Positions 16,179 through 24,735 of a DNA stretch of 64,000 nt are shown piece by piece. The notes beneath the pieces are model-generated. The model worked only from the letters and a program-made list of their open reading frames with translations. It was not told the DNA's origin and did not search any database. A program made the position numbers and the translations under genes. Position 1 is the stretch's first letter. The number at the start of each line of letters is the position of its first letter. This DNA is from Myxococcales bacterium (GTDB lineage Bacteria; UBA10199; 2-02-FULL-44-16; JAAZCA01): positions 25,995-89,994 of the forward strand of contig JAAZCA010000031.1 of NCBI GenBank assembly GCA_012513515.1. The letters run 5' to 3'.

Positions 16179-17603
16179 CTACTGGGCCGCCGCATCGGGC
16201 TCTTTTTCTGAAGTATCGGAAAATTTCTTCCTCATGCTATGAATGTAATCGGTACCTCTGCGGTAGAGCTTTTCGTATTTCTCATTCCATACCGGTTCTG
16301 TGAGTTTTGCATATTCCCTTGAGAATTGGTCGATATTTTCCTTCAGCTCCTTTGCGATCTTGTCTGCGGTTGCGTAAGAGAGCTTCGCGCCAGATTCTGC
16401 TATCGCTTCGCGCCAGCATTCCGGCACATCTATGATCATGCAGGGACGAAGGAGATTGTCGCTATACGGCTGCCTTCTTCTTATCGCCCTGAAGAGTTTC
16501 GAATCTCGAAGTATCTCGAGAAGTGAGCTGTCGTATACGTTCATATCGGAAGCTTGAGCAAATACACATGGCTCAGCATCCCCCTTATTATTGACGTGAA
16601 GGTAGCGCCTGCCGCCGGCGAGACAACCCCCTACCAGAGGGCCATCGCACCAGAAATCAGCCAGAATGATCGACTTCTCTCGCCTAAGCTGCAAAATACG
16701 TTCGAACCTGAGCATCCTTTGCTCAGGGGTTGGGACGAGTTCAAAGGCTGGCTCACGCCCTATAGGCATATACTGAAAGTAATAACCGACGTCGCATCCA
16801 AGATTCGAATAGTAATCGACTAGCTCATCTGAAAGCAGCATATCGTTGTTCTCACGAGTCGCTGTTCCTGAGAAACCAAATGGCACGCCAGCGGCCTTCA
16901 ATTTTGCCATAGCCTTTTCGACCCTTTTGAAATGCCCCTTGCCGCGACGCCTGTCTGTCTGCTCCTCGAACCCCTCTATGCTTATGCAAGGAAGGACGTT
17001 GCCGAGCCTCGCAATTTTTTCGACGTGATCCTTCTCTGCGAGCGTTACTCCGCTGGTGTAGGTCTGAAAGTAAGCATCGCTGTGCTTCTCGAATATTTCG
17101 AAAATCCTGTCGTATATGTAGGGCTCGCCGCCGCTTATAACGAAGAAGTAGATTCCCATCTCCTTGGCCTGTGTGATCAACCTGTCGAAGGCCTCAAAGC
17201 TCAGGTCGGAATCTTTTGAATGTTCGGCAGCATAGCAGCCATAGCAGCGCAAAGGACAGCGCTGAGTCGGGCTGACCACAAGAAGAACGGGGATATCGAA
17301 GCCGAGGGCATCACGAATGGCATTTCTCTTTTTCTGCCCGGCTACGCCTTCGTTTATGATCATGTTCTCGATTATGGCGCGTTTGCAATTTGAATTAGCC
17401 CTTTTGAAGACCTTGCGCAGCGTGCAAAAAATTTTCTCGATGAACTCCTGACCGGCCGGGTAGTTGTTCTCGCCGCAGAGTTTTTTCATCGTGTTTATGA
17501 CCGTCTTTTCGGGAATATATGGAAGGACTTTAAAAAGCCCCTTCACAATCGGCTTCGTGAAAGCCAGCCTAACCCTCGTTGAAGTCGGGATCGTATAATG
17601 CAT
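16179..17603 (-). CDS. Radical SAM protein with SPASM-like C-terminus
   Basis: 474 aa. The start at 17603 (MHYTIPTSTR) has AAGGAG six bases upstream; a frame nine codons longer lacks this. The N-terminal 120 residues are helical and unassigned. The radical SAM core (about 125-330) has the cluster motif CPLRCYGC, the SAM-binding ISGGEP and CISIEGFEEQTD. Further cysteines, GGCLAGGRRYLHVNNKGDAEPCVF and a later CMIIDVPEC, suggest an auxiliary iron-sulfur site as in SPASM/PqqE-type enzymes. No peptide substrate or maturation partner adjoins, so the reaction cannot be named. Confidence 0.85.
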   Translation of the reverse strand: MHYTIPTSTRVRLAFTKPIVKGLFKVLPYIPEKTVINTMKKLCGENNYPAGQEFIEKIFCTLRKVFKRANSNCKRAIIENMIINEGVAGQKKRNAIRDALGFDIPVLLVVSPTQRCPLRCYGCYAAEHSKDSDLSFEAFDRLITQAKEMGIYFFVISGGEPYIYDRIFEIFEKHSDAYFQTYTSGVTLAEKDHVEKIARLGNVLPCISIEGFEEQTDRRRGKGHFKRVEKAMAKLKAAGVPFGFSGTATRENNDMLLSDELVDYYSNLGCDVGYYFQYMPIGREPAFELVPTPEQRMLRFERILQLRREKSIILADFWCDGPLVGGCLAGGRRYLHVNNKGDAEPCVFAQASDMNVYDSSLLEILRDSKLFRAIRRRQPYSDNLLRPCMIIDVPECWREAIAESGAKLSYATADKIAKELKENIDQFSREYAKLTEPVWNEKYEKLYRRGTDYIHSMRKKFSDTSEKEPDAAAQ

Positions 17604-17800
17604 CGTGCGCTCCTTTTCAATTGCGTTCAATCGGTTCTAAACGTTACAAACATCTGTTATATAAAGGGAAAATACCCGCGCCTTACTGCAACTTTTATCC
17701 CCATTTTTCAAGCTTTATATTTATAAAATGTGTAACTTCCCCCTCTTCCGGAGAGAGGGGTGGTGTGCGTTCCCCCAAAAAAACATTATAAATTAACTGG

Positions 17801-18043
17801 TTATTTGTGTAGACAAGAAGAATTGGGGAGAGGAGCGGTATCTCTCCCCCGAGAGAAGAGGATCGAGGCAGTGTAAAAAATCCCTCCGCGCGAGACCTTG
17901 CCGCCGGGCATCGGAGTCATTATGTATTTTATGTCCATGACCTCGAAACCCGCGCAGTCTGGATGTTCGAGCGCGGCGTTGATCCGTTCCTCCAAATCGT
18001 ACGGACTGGTCGCTTCGACAACCTTGACCTTATACTGAGACAT
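17801..18043 (-). CDS. Small protein resembling Cse60
   Basis: 80 aa. The first 60 residues (QYKVKVVEATSPYDLEERINAAL ... FEVMDIKYIM) resemble small Cse60-like proteins: an alternating strand, an amphipathic helix, then a strand. The last 17 residues (SRGRDTAPLPNSSCLHK) are encoded by a GGGGAGA palindromic repeat plus flank and are likely a read-through tail. It sits 21 bases downstream of serS on the same strand and may share its transcript. Function unknown. Confidence 0.6.
   Translation of the reverse strand: MSQYKVKVVEATSPYDLEERINAALEHPDCAGFEVMDIKYIMTPMPGGKVSRGGIFYTASILFSRGRDTAPLPNSSCLHK
17825..17851. repeat. GGGGAGA palindrome, copy 3 (inside a coding 3' end)
   Basis: GGGGAGAGGAGCGG then TATCTCTCCCCCG. 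Located in the final codons of the minus-strand Cse60-like gene, where it encodes RGRDTAPLP. Confidence 0.6.
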
Positions 18044-18064
18044 CCAACCTCCGACTGGCAGAAA

Positions 18065-19345
18065 CTACCTGCCGATCCGTTCTATTCCATCCATGTAGGG
18101 AAGGAGGGGCTTGGGGATGAGCACGCTGCCATCCTCCTGCTGATAGTTTTCCAATATGGATATGATAGCGCGGCTTACCGCGATGGCGGTCCCATTTAAC
18201 ATATGCACAAAGAAAGTTTTTTTATCGGCCTCCCTTTTAAAGCGCACTTTCAGGCGACGAGCCTGATAGTCGGTGCAGTTCGATGTGGATGTCACTTCCC
18301 CCCATTCGCCGGATTCGCCACGCCCCGGCATCCACGCCTCGAGGTCGTATTTCCTGTAGGCGGGCCCTCCTAGGTCTCCGGTGCATATATCCAGAACGCG
18401 GTACGGGATACCGAGTCCCTGAAAAATTTTTTCCTCGAGGCCTACGAACTCTTCGTGCATCTCCTCAGAGCTCTCCGGAGTGGTGAAGGCGAACATCTCT
18501 ATCTTTGTAAACTGGTGAACGCGGTAAAGCCCCTTCGATTCGCGCCCCGCTGCACCCGCTTCCGTTCTGAAGCAGTGCGAAACGCCGACGTATTTTTTCG
18601 GAAGTTCGGACTCGGAAAGAACCGTATCCGAAAGCATCCCGCCAAGAGTTATCTCGGCGGTGGCAATCAGGCAAAGGTCGCTGTTCTCCACGGAATAAAT
18701 CTGAGTCTCCTCGCCCCTGGGATTGAAACCTATTCCGTCAAGTATCGAAGCCCTCGCAAGATCCGGCGTCATGATTGGAACAAATCCTTTGCGCCGCAGG
18801 ATCGAAAGTGCGTAAGCGATAAGCGCGTTCTCCAGAAGCACCGCCTCGTTTTTCAGATAGTAGAACTTCTGACCGGCGACCTTCGCACCAGATTCAAAAT
18901 CTATCAGATCGAGCTTCTCGCCGAGCTGAACATGGTCGAGCGGCTTGAATGAAAATTTTGCCGGTTCACCCCACCGCCGTATTTCGCGGTTGCCCTCCTC
19001 CCCGGCCGCAACAGGGGCAGATGGATGCGTCATATTTGGAATTTCCCGCACGAGAAGATCCAGCTCCTTCTCGACTTCGGCCAGCTCTGCGTCTGCATCT
19101 ACAGCGCGCTGCTTTAATTCCTTGCCCTTTTCGATGAGTGCCGTTTTTTCCTGATCGGAGAGTTTGGCTTTCATCGACTTGGCGTTTTCATTCTGTTCGC
19201 GCCTGATCTCCTCCGCACCCTGAATCAGAGTTCTGCGTTTTTCATCTAGGGAAGTAAATCGGGCGAGATCGACACGAACATTTCTGTCGGCGCAGTTCTT
19301 GCGCACGGCATCGAGATTTTCTCTTATAAATTTCAGATCGAGCAT
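18065..19345 (-). CDS. serS: Seryl-tRNA synthetase
   Basis: Class II aminoacyl-tRNA synthetase charging tRNA-Ser (and tRNA-Sec if present). 426 aa is the standard length. The N-terminal antiparallel coiled coil (about residues 28-100) is followed by the catalytic domain: motif 2 around VSHCFRTEAGAAGRESKGLYRVHQFTKIE, the GDLGGPAYRKYDLEAWMPGRGE segment with EVTSTSNCTDYQARRL, and motif 3 LNGTAIAVSRAIISILENYQQEDGSVLIPKPLLPY. A tRNA-Ser gene lies at the far end of the window. Identification is certain. Confidence 0.98.
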   Translation of the reverse strand: MLDLKFIRENLDAVRKNCADRNVRVDLARFTSLDEKRRTLIQGAEEIRREQNENAKSMKAKLSDQEKTALIEKGKELKQRAVDADAELAEVEKELDLLVREIPNMTHPSAPVAAGEEGNREIRRWGEPAKFSFKPLDHVQLGEKLDLIDFESGAKVAGQKFYYLKNEAVLLENALIAYALSILRRKGFVPIMTPDLARASILDGIGFNPRGEETQIYSVENSDLCLIATAEITLGGMLSDTVLSESELPKKYVGVSHCFRTEAGAAGRESKGLYRVHQFTKIEMFAFTTPESSEEMHEEFVGLEEKIFQGLGIPYRVLDICTGDLGGPAYRKYDLEAWMPGRGESGEWGEVTSTSNCTDYQARRLKVRFKREADKKTFFVHMLNGTAIAVSRAIISILENYQQEDGSVLIPKPLLPYMDGIERIGR

Positions 19346-19368
19346 ATTTCACCAGCCAGTCCTGTGGT

Positions 19369-20388
19369 CTATCTGTTGAGCTCGCCCTCTATGACTTCTA
19401 TGAACGACTGGGCGGGCTGCGCTCCGGAGAGCATGATTCCGTTAATAAAGAAAGCGGGCGTTCCAGTGACTCCGGCATCAACTCCCTTTCGGATACCTTC
19501 ATCGACGAGGCTGGCGTACTTTCCACCATCGAGGCACTGGTCGAACTTCTTGCTGTCCAGTTTCAAATCCTTGGCGTATTTCTTCAAAGCAGGAATCTCG
19601 AGGCTGTTCTGATTGTCGAAGACCTTCTGGTTGTAATCGTAGTACTTGCCCTGATCGCCAGCGCATCTAGCCGCTTCGTGTGCCTTCTTGGCCTGGCGGT
19701 GAAAAGAAAGCGGAAAGTCCACAAAGACGTATTTCACTTTCCCCTTGTAATCCTCCATCAGCTTCCAGATGGTCGGACGAACCCTCTTGCAAAAGGGGCA
19801 CTGGTAATCAGAAAATTCCACGATGCTGATCTCGGCCCCCTTGTTACCAAACACCGGAAGGTCCGCTGTATCGATATTCATTCTGGGGGGGGATAGGTGG
19901 ATTTTGACTTCCGAGGCCTGACGCAAACGCGAGATCATATCCCTGCGTGCCACCGACCTCTTGGTCTGTTCCAGGTGGGCCCTGACCCTATCCTTCACTT
20001 CTTCAAAAGTCTGCTTTCCATCTTCCTTCCTGGCTTCGTAGAAGGCCTTCATCTCGGCCTCCGTAGGCGGAGTCAATTTCGCCTCAATCTCGGATGCCAA
20101 AAAATCCCCAACCTTCATCCCCTTGGCCTTTGCCGCTTGGGCTATGAGTTTCTCTTCAAGCATGTCATTGAGCACTCTTTTCTTGATCTGATATACCTGA
20201 GTCGCGACCTTCTGAAGCTGGCTTTTTGCAGCCTCGTCAAGCTCCGCCATTGTGATGACTTCGCCGCCCACAACCGCGGCATCGCCGGACTCGGGGGCAG
20301 CGCCGGTTGGCGATGGCGATGGCGACGAACATGAAACCATAGTTACAGCCAAGAACAATGAAACAAAACCTGCCACATTACGCTTCAT
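19369..20388 (-). CDS. Lipoprotein with SurA-N-like and DsbA/thioredoxin domains
   Basis: Periplasmic thiol oxidoreductase, 339 aa. The lipobox MVSC is at residues 17-20. Residues 40-150 (VVGGEVITMAELDEAAKSQL ... TEAEMKAFYEAR, FEEVKDRVRAHL) resemble the SurA N-terminal chaperone helices. The DsbA-like domain (about 170-339) has the active site CPFC in FSDYQCPFCKRVRPTIWKL and the cis-Pro loop GVTGTPAFFINGIMLSGAQP. The ATG at 20388 is preferred over an in-frame TTG one codon upstream because AAGGGG is then correctly spaced. This fusion is common in deltaproteobacteria and relatives. It is likely monocistronic, downstream of nothing, and convergent with no gene. Confidence 0.9.
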   Translation of the reverse strand: MKRNVAGFVSLFLAVTMVSCSSPSPSPTGAAPESGDAAVVGGEVITMAELDEAAKSQLQKVATQVYQIKKRVLNDMLEEKLIAQAAKAKGMKVGDFLASEIEAKLTPPTEAEMKAFYEARKEDGKQTFEEVKDRVRAHLEQTKRSVARRDMISRLRQASEVKIHLSPPRMNIDTADLPVFGNKGAEISIVEFSDYQCPFCKRVRPTIWKLMEDYKGKVKYVFVDFPLSFHRQAKKAHEAARCAGDQGKYYDYNQKVFDNQNSLEIPALKKYAKDLKLDSKKFDQCLDGGKYASLVDEGIRKGVDAGVTGTPAFFINGIMLSGAQPAQSFIEVIEGELNR

Positions 20389-20679
20389 CAACTCCCCCTT
20401 TTCCCTGTATCTAAAATTTTGCCGAAGGCTCGCAACAGGCGCATCTTCGGATATCGCTTCCCCCTTTTAAGGCGTGAAATCTATATCACAGCGATTCCCC
20501 GTGCAATGGAAAATCTGGCCTGTTTTATTGCTTTTCGGACGAACCTTTGCGGCATATAAGTAAGCTCCGACAGGGATTTTAAAGGCAGCCGACATCGCAA
20601 GGCTCTGAACTCGGCAATTGTTGCCCTGAAGGAAAATTTCTCCAAAACAGCGGCGATAAAACTTTAAAGGGTCACACAA

Positions 20680-20713
20680 AAAGCTCGCAACATTTTTTGG
20701 ACTCCGACGATAA
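20680..20713 (+). promoter_or_regulatory. Promoter-like motif shared with the 35.5 kb locus
   Basis: AAAGCTCGCAACA, 13 bases, then GACGATAA; the same arrangement (AAAGTTCGCAACA, 13 bases, GACGATAA) occurs at 35408-35441. The distal box recalls the sigma-28 -10 element GCCGATAA, but the spacing to the proximal element is longer than in FliA promoters. It lies 42 bases before the subtilisin start. The rest of 20392-20754 shows no other feature I can support. Confidence 0.45.
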
Positions 20714-20754
20714 GTAGTATGTGAGGGTGTTGTAAGGGGGTTAGGGGGTAATAA

Positions 20755-22896
20755 GTGAAAGTTCTGAAGCTCTTTCTCTGCGTATTGTGCTCCATCCAAG
20801 TCGCGCTGGCATCGGCATCTGCTCTGGCCAATCCAAAAATAGATTCCTTTATAAAGACCTCCAAACTCCGCAAGAGCGCGGTTTCATACAAGGCGCTTTC
20901 CATGAAAGCCTCTGTAAAATCTGAAGATTCCGAAATGGTGGAAGTCTTTATAAAGAGCTCCGATCCGGAGTCGACAAAGTCAAAAATTAAAAGGGCCCAG
21001 GGGTGGGTACACACCTCAACCGATTCGGTGATCACGGCTTCTATCGCCAGCGACTCGCTGGAGTCGATCGCCGAATCGGAGGAGGTACAGTTCATTGAAG
21101 GCGGCAAGCCAATCGGAAAGAGCAATGACAAGGCAGCAATTGAAATCAACGCTGGAGAGGTCAGCAAAAGTCTGAATCTTCCCGAAGGCTATACCGGAGA
21201 GGGAGTGATCATCGGAATCATCGACACCGGGATCGACTATTCCCACGCCGATTTTAAAGACGCCGAAGGGCGCAGCCGCATCATATCGATCTGGAATCAG
21301 ATGCACTCCGGCGGAAAATCTCCCAGCGAAATCGAAAACAGCTTTGGAACGGAATGTGATTCCGATTCGATAGCTGACGGAAGCTGTCCCCTCGCGGATT
21401 CCGATGGACATGGAACCCATGTCGCCGCCACCGCGGCAGGAAGCGACGAGACCTACAGGGGAATTGCTCCCGACGCCAACATAATAGTTGTCAGCTACGA
21501 CTCCAGCGTTTCGATGGACACGGGATATGCCAAGCCGATCTTTTCAACAAAAATCTGCCAGGCCGCTTATTACATCTTCAAAAAAGCCGACTCGTTAGGC
21601 ATGCCGGCCGTAATCAACTTGAGCCTTGGGACCCACATCGGGTCGCACGACGGGTCATCACTTTTCGAATCATGCCTCAGCGAATTGCTGAAAGACTCCG
21701 CGGGTCGCGCAATAGTTGCGGCCGCCGGAAATGAATACACCGAAGGCAAAAACGGATTCACAGGAATACACGTCGGAGGCGAGATAAGCGAAACGACTGC
21801 CTCGAACTTCGTCATAAGAAGAATAACATCCGACAGGATATATTACATAGACCTATGGGGATCGAAGGGAAGCGATCTCTCAGTTGGCCTCGCATTTCAC
21901 AATGGACGCGCAGGAGGAACGCCTGAAAAATTTTCGGGCCTCGTTGAAATGGGGGCGAGTTCAAGCGGATCGTTTCTCGACGGAAAGATAAATTATGTTA
22001 TCAATTTCACCGAAGAATCGTCAGCCTTAAATGGCAAGCCGCATGCCGGCATAAGGATAATGGTCGATCCATCGCTAAACGATATTTCCCGGCACAGCTT
22101 CGATCTCGTAGTCTCAGGAAACGGGTCTTACGATGCATGGCTCTTTCCGGACAAGCCGTCAGAGACGATACAATTTACAGATTTTCAGGGCGGCGCCAAC
22201 ACATGGAATTACGTGCCGGGGGACAGCATGAAGAGCATAGCGATGCCCGCCACATCCCCTGAAGTTATCGCCGTAGCCGGATACACAACGCGCAACAGCT
22301 GGAACAGAGGCTCCGGATGCTGCGAAGTAGCCTTCAATCTCGGAGCCATACTCGATTTCTCGAGTTCAGGCCCCAGCGCGGATCCTTCAGCTACAGGCCA
22401 GAAGCCAGAAATAGCAGCGCCGGGCGGAATGATAGCCTCCGCGCTATCCTCGACGGCGACTCACAATAGCCTGATGATCATGCCCGATGGCAAACATGCT
22501 CTCCAGGCCGGCACCAGCATGGCGGCCCCATTTGTGACGGGGACAATCGCTCTGATGTTCTCAGCCGATTCCAACTACACCCACGATGACGTAAAAAAAT
22601 ACATAGTCGAAAGCGCCTACGTCGATGAAGACGTTGGCGAAGCTCCCAACAACAGATGGGGTTTTGGAAAACTCGACGTGCTGGCCGCACTCGAAACAGC
22701 GATCAACGGAGGTTCATCCGGCCGCTTCGACGGGAATCAAAGCCTCAGCGAACCTGAAGGCGCAGGCGCTTCCGGAGGAAGCCTTGGTTGCACGCTCTCC
22801 TCGGAGGTGAGCGGATCCGACAAAAAGATAGTCTTGGCAGGAATGTTCTTCATCGCAGCGGCCCTGATAGCGGCGAGAAGGCGTTCGATGAGATAG
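20755..22896 (+). CDS. Secreted subtilisin-family serine protease with C-terminal anchor signal
   Basis: 713 aa S8 endopeptidase. Signal peptide 1-25 (cleavage near ALA-N). A propeptide-like domain (about 55-120: EVFIKSSDPESTKSKIKRAQGWV ... SLESIAESEEVQFIEG) precedes the catalytic domain: Asp in GIIDTGIDYSHADF (about 157), His in DSDGHGTHVAATAAG (about 219), Asn in VAAAGNEY, Ser in AGTSMAAPFVTG (about 587). A beta-rich insertion of about 130 residues lies between Asn and Ser. The tail is tripartite: Gly/Ser-rich linker with SLGC, a hydrophobic helix (IVLAGMFFIAAALIA) and RRRS. This matches the layout of C-terminal sorting signals such as MYXO-CTERM. The start is GTG with GGGGG six bases upstream. 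Confidence 0.93.
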   Translation: MKVLKLFLCVLCSIQVALASASALANPKIDSFIKTSKLRKSAVSYKALSMKASVKSEDSEMVEVFIKSSDPESTKSKIKRAQGWVHTSTDSVITASIASDSLESIAESEEVQFIEGGKPIGKSNDKAAIEINAGEVSKSLNLPEGYTGEGVIIGIIDTGIDYSHADFKDAEGRSRIISIWNQMHSGGKSPSEIENSFGTECDSDSIADGSCPLADSDGHGTHVAATAAGSDETYRGIAPDANIIVVSYDSSVSMDTGYAKPIFSTKICQAAYYIFKKADSLGMPAVINLSLGTHIGSHDGSSLFESCLSELLKDSAGRAIVAAAGNEYTEGKNGFTGIHVGGEISETTASNFVIRRITSDRIYYIDLWGSKGSDLSVGLAFHNGRAGGTPEKFSGLVEMGASSSGSFLDGKINYVINFTEESSALNGKPHAGIRIMVDPSLNDISRHSFDLVVSGNGSYDAWLFPDKPSETIQFTDFQGGANTWNYVPGDSMKSIAMPATSPEVIAVAGYTTRNSWNRGSGCCEVAFNLGAILDFSSSGPSADPSATGQKPEIAAPGGMIASALSSTATHNSLMIMPDGKHALQAGTSMAAPFVTGTIALMFSADSNYTHDDVKKYIVESAYVDEDVGEAPNNRWGFGKLDVLAALETAINGGSSGRFDGNQSLSEPEGAGASGGSLGCTLSSEVSGSDKKIVLAGMFFIAAALIAARRRSMR

Positions 22897-22947
22897 AAGG
22901 GGAAGAAGATCCGCTATTTGCGATGGACGATTGAAAATTTTATATAG

Positions 22948-23006
22948 ACCCGGCTTGACCGCTCGGCACCCCTCCCCCATGCCTTTGAGCCCAAGCCGGG
23001 TTTTTT
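22948..23006 (+). terminator. Rho-independent terminator with long loop
   Basis: ACCCGGCTTG (22948-22957) pairs perfectly with CAAGCCGGGT (22992-23001), followed by TTTTTT. The 34-base loop is unusually long and holds GGCACCCCTCCCCCATGCC, which may form an inner hairpin. It ends the subtilisin transcript. Confidence 0.75.
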
Positions 23007-23282
23007 GTTGCCTGAATGCAAAATTACGCCGAGTTCCAGATCGAGCATCTCCGGTAGAGCCCTTCGAGCTTTTTAGGCGCTTGCTGAACGATGGGATTGA
23101 AAGGGGGATCGAAAGAGGGATCGCTTGAGTTAAAATGGGAATCCTAAAGAGTAACCGCGGAAAAAACAGGAACAGGATCTTCTCCCGTGTCAGATCGCCT
23201 GATTACCGCTTTCTCAGGTGAGAATCCTGACCGCTGCTTTTTCATGGGGGATCGTCAATACATCGCGACAGAGAATGTCGAG
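23007..23282. other. Intergenic stretch without a recognised gene
   Basis: No convincing reading frame. The tract contains a tandem near-repeat (GGGGGATCGAAAGAGGGATCG) and a small hairpin TCAGGTGAGAATCCTGA near 23214-23230. I looked for 6S RNA, SRP RNA and RNase P signatures and found none. Confidence 0.3.
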
Positions 23283-23311
23283 TTGACAGGTGAGAGCATT
23301 TCCACTAATCA
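23283..23311 (+). promoter_or_regulatory. Possible promoter of tRNA-Pro
   Basis: A perfect -35 TTGACA at 23283 is followed after 17 bases by TAATCA, a poor -10; ACTAAT two bases earlier is a better hexamer with a 15-base spacer. The position, about 30 bases before the mature tRNA, is right. Confidence 0.4.
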
Positions 23312-23338
23312 GCCGGAGCTTTCGGAATCTGCATCGAT

Positions 23339-23414
23339 CGGGGTGTAGCTCAGCTTGGCTTAGAGCGCACGGTTCGGGTCCGTGAGGCCGGAGGTTCGAA
23401 TCCTCTCACCCCGA
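23339..23414 (+). tRNA. tRNA-Pro (anticodon CGG)
   Basis: 76 nt cloverleaf: acceptor CGGGGTG/CACCCCG, D stem GCTC/GAGC, anticodon stem CACGG/CCGTG with loop TTCGGGT (anticodon CGG, reading CCG), T arm GGAGG-TTCGAAT-CCTCT, discriminator A. CCA is not encoded. Confidence 0.97.
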
Positions 23415-23430
23415 CAAGAACAAACATAGA

Positions 23431-23459
23431 AGGGCTGGCGTTTTGCGCCGGCCCTTTTT
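23431..23459 (+). terminator. Terminator of tRNA-Pro
   Basis: AGGGCTGGCG pairs with CGCCGGCCCT (one G-T pair) around a TTTTG loop, followed by TTTTT. Confidence 0.85.
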
Positions 23460-23542
23460 CATGTCCGTTCAACAAATCCGCAAAATCAAACGAGCCCTCC
23501 CTGTGAGCCTCATGACCAAAGGAATTTTTAATCCCTTCCAGG

Positions 23543-23800
23543 CTATGATCTCTGCCCGCGCAAAAGGGAAAGCTTTTTATGTCGTTTGAATTTTTTAATT
23601 TCGGCCTCGCGCACCATAGCAGCAGATTTGTTCTGCGCCGACTCTACGTGAAGGAGGCGGGCGAAGCCCCTCGCCCTTACATACTTCGCTCCGCGCCCCG
23701 CGGCGTGCATCGCGATCCTGCGCTCTATGTCGTTGGTAGCTCCGGTGTAGAGAGTGCCATCGCGACACTCAAGAATATATACCGACCAGGTTTTTTTCAT
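23543..23800 (-). CDS. GIY-YIG domain protein (UPF0213/COG2827)
   Basis: 85 aa single-domain GIY-YIG nuclease-like protein. VYILECRDGTLYTGATNDIERRIAMH is the GIY-YIG core; the metal-ligand region is AAMVREAEIKKFKRHKKLSLL. These short proteins are widespread and mostly uncharacterised. The start overlaps the stop of the upstream membrane-anchored protein gene by four bases, so the two are coupled in one operon with the hpnG-like gene. Confidence 0.9.
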   Translation of the reverse strand: MKKTWSVYILECRDGTLYTGATNDIERRIAMHAAGRGAKYVRARGFARLLHVESAQNKSAAMVREAEIKKFKRHKKLSLLRGQRS

Positions 23801-24735
23801 CTCATCAGAAGATCGATAATGTTCGTGCTGATTCGAATATGCGTCCCTTCGCTCTCTATCGATACCCTCTCGAGAAGCGATGCGAGCCTGTGATCACCCG
23901 GATTCTCGAGGATTAAAAGCGCCCTAAGCCCCTCGAGCGCATCCTTGAGATTCTTCGCTGCAGTTGCGTCCGCTGCCGAAAGCGTGGCGGTAAGGCGTTT
24001 GCCATTCTGGCTTAGAAAATAAAGGAGCGTCCTGCCGCCGTCATCTGCGCCGAAAAATTTTGAAATTTCAGGAGAAAGCCTGAGATAACCGTAGATCACA
24101 CCAACCGGAAACGAGCCCTCGTCCGAGACATCACGAGGAAGCTTCTTAGAAACTCTTTCGAAGGCCGAAATCGAAGCGACCGCCATGTGAATGTCATCTA
24201 GAAACCTGAAGCAATATGATTCATCCACACCATCCTCGCAGAATGTGGAGATCCCGCTTTTTTCGTCCAAAATTTCCGTAAAGGACTCCTCCTCGCCGAG
24301 AGCAGCCCTGACATCGGAAACAATCTTCTCCTTTTTGAAATCCCCCTGAATTATGAAGATCGTATTCGAAGGCGAATCTCCGGAAGCGGGAAGGATCGCT
24401 GCGGAGAAAAGCCCTACCGAATCCCCCTTGGCCAGAAGCCCTTTGAGAAGATCCGCAGCGGCTCCTCCCTCATTCTGCAGTTTTGAAATTATCGCAGCGC
24501 CGATCAGCGGATCTTCGAACAACCTCCAGGCATCCACCGATGCGTAAAAATCACATTCCGCAGGAATCCACCTGGCGACCATTTGAAATTTTTCCGAGGA
24601 TGGGGATGTGATATCGTAGAGGCGGCTCTTTTCAGATATCGTCGAATCACCCGAAAATTTCAGCGCGTACACGATCGCGGCTGCGAGGAAGAGGATCAAA
24701 AGGACTCTAAACGCCATCCTTCCTTTTCTCACCAT
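23797..24735 (-). CDS. Hypothetical membrane-anchored protein (312 aa)
   Basis: One N-terminal transmembrane segment (about 8-25, FRVLLILFLAAAIVYAL) anchors a soluble domain predicted to face the periplasm. The start at 24735 is favoured by GAGGAGG about seven bases upstream and overlaps the stop of the upstream gene (ATGGTGA). The body alternates strands and helices with segments such as IPAECDFYASVDAWRLFEDPLIG and FPVGVIYGYLRLSPEISKFF. This is the pattern of DUF3352-like secreted proteins, but I cannot confirm that. Second gene of a three-gene minus-strand unit. Confidence 0.7.
   Translation of the reverse strand: MVRKGRMAFRVLLILFLAAAIVYALKFSGDSTISEKSRLYDITSPSSEKFQMVARWIPAECDFYASVDAWRLFEDPLIGAAIISKLQNEGGAAADLLKGLLAKGDSVGLFSAAILPASGDSPSNTIFIIQGDFKKEKIVSDVRAALGEEESFTEILDEKSGISTFCEDGVDESYCFRFLDDIHMAVASISAFERVSKKLPRDVSDEGSFPVGVIYGYLRLSPEISKFFGADDGGRTLLYFLSQNGKRLTATLSAADATAAKNLKDALEGLRALLILENPGDHRLASLLERVSIESEGTHIRISTNIIDLLMR

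Noticed and set aside
20680-20713. Straightforward FliA (sigma-28) promoter
   Set aside because: The -10-like GACGATAA fits, but the TAAA-like element is too far upstream for the 15-base FliA spacing, so only an unnamed two-box motif is reported.
22948-23330. SRP, 6S or RNase P RNA
   Set aside because: None of the conserved core sequences of these RNAs could be found; only a long-loop terminator is supported.
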